Positions 61,428-64,000 of a DNA stretch of 64,000 nt are shown here, in pieces. The stretch comes from Sipunculus nudus (lineage: Eukaryota; Annelida; Sipuncula; Golfingiida; Sipunculidae). Each line of letters starts with the position of its first letter. Positions within the stretch are counted from its first letter, which is position 1. The notes under the pieces are model-generated. The model was not told the origin of the DNA and ran no database searches. It saw nothing but the letters and a program-made list of their open reading frames with translations. A program made the translations under genes and the position numbers. The stretch spans positions 45,133,678 to 45,197,677 of the forward strand of contig CM049307.1 of assembly GCA_026874595.1 (NCBI GenBank). Direction: 5' to 3'.

Positions 61428-61930
61428 TTCGCCCGTCACATGACGGGAGTATTATTGTGTACCCACCATCATTAACTTTAGTGTCGCCGCAATAACTTAC
61501 CGGGACTTTGATGGATTTAAACCAAACTCACCATAACTACTTACAAACTGATTATCTCGCCAGAGTTCAATTATGGGCAAAATGCACGCATATTTAATAA
61601 GAGCATGGGTCACTAGACCTTTTGGTGTCGCTGCGATAACTTACAATAAATATGAAGGGTTTTTATAAAACTCATCAGAATTGATAATCAATAAAATATC
61701 TCGCCTATGTTCGATTTCCAGCAAAATCCACGCATATTTATTGATGTAAGAGGTCACTGCACTTTGGTGACTCACGAAAAATCCTATGCATTTTCATGGA
61801 AATCATTATACATATTTACCAACAGTTTCTCACCTGAATTACATTCTCATCAAAATTCGCGCATGTTTAACTAGGTCAGAGGTCGCCCGATACACGACAG
61901 GCGTATTATGCACGTTTGCGGCGCTCTTGT
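61428..61930. repeat. Dispersed element with ~140-bp internal units, S3 tail
   Basis: Homolog of 9664-10175 and 30310-30800. Confidence 0.7.
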
Positions 61931-62137
61931 TCCATCTTGCCCGTATCATTCAACGTGTTTCACTCGTTCAAACGGAATCTGAATGGCTGTTAAAAGAGTG
62001 ATCTCTGCCCAAGTAAGAGCATAAAGGTATAATTCTAATTATACCTCCATGGTAGGAGCTTTCATGCAAAAGTGACCTGAACCTGTAGTTAACACTAATT
62101 TATTGCCTCCGCCCAGAGGGTATGTATTCATCTCCGT

Positions 62138-62280
62138 CCGTGTGTGTGTGTGTGTGTGTGTGGTGGTAGCAAAGAAAATTATGATATTCGAGGAGTGGGG
62201 GGGGGGGGGGGTCATTTATTTTTCTGTCATGCCAGTGATTTAAGCAGAAGGATACTTTCATCCGGGGGGGGGGGGGGGCA
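62138..62280. repeat. TG run and two poly-G runs, S3 tail
   Basis: Longer TG and G tracts than the S2 counterpart at 31024-31150. Confidence 0.9.
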
Positions 62281-62394
62281 GATGAGCCCGTCCAGAGCTG
62301 CCCCTTTCTTAAATTTATCAAACAAATCTTGCCTTGTCGATCATTTTCTGTTTTTTACTTCTGCACTCATACGGATGTCCGCCTCATATTTTTA

Positions 62395-63275
62395 GCGAAC
62401 CTGTGATGGTGTGTGGTCCGGCATCCGTCGTCCGTCGTCTGTACATTAACCCATACTATCTCGAAAACGACAGGCGCTAGCATCACGAAATTTTATGCAA
62501 AAAAAAATAGCTATTTAAAAACTCTATCGGATTTTGCTTATTTTTAGCTAACTGTATTTTCTTAGATTTAATAGAGAAAAAGCTAAAAAGCCTTTGAAAA
62601 TCTTCTCCTCCAAAAAGGTCATGCCAAATTGTTCAATATTTCACAGAAATAATCTCTTATACCATCTCTCTCAAGTTTGTTCGAATGGTACCAGTTCGAT
62701 GATTTTTTTGCAGAGTTACAGGAGGTTGAACTTTGTCATCTGTCAAAAAAGCATACTAAAATTTCAATCTTTGAAAAGGCTGGAGCTATTATCACCAAAT
62801 TTTATGACAATGTTGGTCGCATGAGTCATATCTGAAATTGAGGTATTGGTGGCGCCACCTGCATCGGCCTTTTTTGTACGGTGGTCGTCAGTGCCTATAT
62901 CATACTGAGGGCTACAAAGAACTTCTTCTCCTCCAAAAAGGTCATGCCAAATTGTTCAATATTTCACAGAAATAATCTCAAATTGCTTAATATCGCACAG
63001 AAATGATCCTAGGGTAGTGCTTTCTGAAGTTTGTTCAAATGGTCTCTGTTTAGTGACTTTTGGCTGAGTTATGGGAAGCTGATCGATCGCAAATTTATTC
63101 ATATGCCATAACAGCCCTTTTTAGCTCAGTGGCTACAAAGATCTTCTACTCAAAAACCACTGGGCCAAATTCTTTAATCTGACACATTAATTATCCTCAG
63201 ATGTTGATAATTCACGTTGTTCAATGGTTTTGGTTCAGTGCTTTTTTGGCTGAGTTACGGGAAGCTGAACTTCGC
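62395..63275. repeat. Tandem ~130-190-bp diverged repeat, S3 tail
   Basis: Homolog of 31265-32115. A ~55-bp patch (about 62929-62980) repeats the preceding unit's sequence at about 62607-62658. Confidence 0.7.
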
Positions 63276-63649
63276 CAGTTTGCTTTATCTTCCTATATGA
63301 GTGGTAAACCTGCAAAACATTTTTCGACTGACGCAACTGAAGCTTATTTGTTTAATATATTACAAGGATAATTCCCACAATAATTCTCATAATAATTGTC
63401 GTTCATGGTTCCACATGAATGATTTTTGCCTGAATTATGGAGATTGAATTGAGACATTTTCCCATATATGTTAGCTGTGTGAAGCAGTTACATCTAGCCT
63501 GGCACCAGTTTATCAGCACCTATAACATCATGCCACTAGATTTCAGGTTAAATAGCTTGGCAGACTCCAAATTGTTCAGATTTTGCAACAGGCCAAAGGT
63601 CAGCCTGGATCTATTTATAGCTTTGGCAGACTTAGCAACTGTATCAGAT

Positions 63650-63760
63650 TAGGCAACAGGTCAAGAGTTCACTCAGTGCAGCCAGGGACAGGTCAAAAGT
63701 TCAGCCAGTCTAGCCAGGTGCAGTTCTAGAGTTCACTCAGTGCAGTAGCTTGAGCCAGCA
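63650..63760. repeat. Short tandem repeat GTTCACTCAGTGCAG, S3 tail
   Basis: Homolog of 32490-32600. Confidence 0.6.
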
Positions 63761-63824
63761 ATTTGTCACAGTTCACTCGGAACAACTGCTTTTCTCACCT
63801 AAGCCTGGTCAGCCCCGTGCATCA

Positions 63825-64000
63825 AACTCGAGAAGTTTGATGTATTGGCCTGATATTTTGACCTTTCTGTGATGGCTTTCTCGTTCACAAGACTGGTGTC
63901 GCCACCTACAATGACTATTGCACAATGTATGTGCCTGCTTATTTCTCCAGAGGAATTTGATATATCAACCTGGAATTGGGCAAATTTATACATATCATAA
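63825..64000. repeat. GGTGGCGCCACC-family repeat, cut by the window end
   Basis: Homolog of 32655-32825; the duplication continues past the window. Confidence 0.7.

Overview
This is animal nuclear DNA: AT-rich, with introns bounded by GT/AG, polyadenylation signals, microsatellites, tRNA-derived repeats and no operon-like gene packing. The many GCGAAA-rich stretches, the dispersed repeats ending in a GACGG(G)CGTATTAT-like sequence, and the family content suggest a mollusc, probably a bivalve. That placement is an inference from general familiarity with such genomes, not a database result.

The window is one tandem, hierarchical segmental duplication built from two module types. The first is an SLC22-type (organic ion transporter, major facilitator superfamily) gene end on the + strand. 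S1 (2133-7015) has four well-formed 3' exons. S2 (26648-28588) and S3 (57837-59736) are truncated copies that share a 10-nt deletion and are pseudogenes. The second is a unit of about 7.5-8.2 kb (U1-U5) with a seven-exon gene on the - strand for a 316-residue protein: an N-terminal CBM20 (starch/glycogen-binding) domain, a middle region of unknown function, two duplicated 36-residue exons and a short basic tail. The order is S1-U1-U2-S2-U3-U4-U5-S3. Each S block is followed by a repeat-rich tail. A spacer of about 0.8 kb with a tRNA-like gene follows U1, U3 and U4.

I reconstructed every exon of the CBM20 gene in all five units. All six introns are in phase 1. U1, U3 and U4 read through intact. 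U2 has a 1-nt deletion and U5 a 1-nt insertion, both in the CBM20 exon. The intron between the duplicated exons 5 and 6 carries a 66-bp minisatellite (about 15-21 units per copy), itself built of three 22-bp sub-repeats. Each unit has a conserved cluster of ACGT (CRE/ATF-like) cores upstream of the start codon. Farther out, each has an ATGCGCAT palindrome followed on the + strand by a consensus splice donor, which suggests a divergent promoter.

The rest is repeat-derived: a palindrome-centred family (GGTGGCGCCACC) with ~140/280-bp periodicity, a ~150-bp MITE, a tRNA-derived SINE, and several tandem arrays in the S tails. An orphan phase-1 exon near 1.6 kb (- strand) may be a diverged relative of exon 4 of the CBM20 gene. 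I saw no transposase, reverse transcriptase or viral coding sequence.
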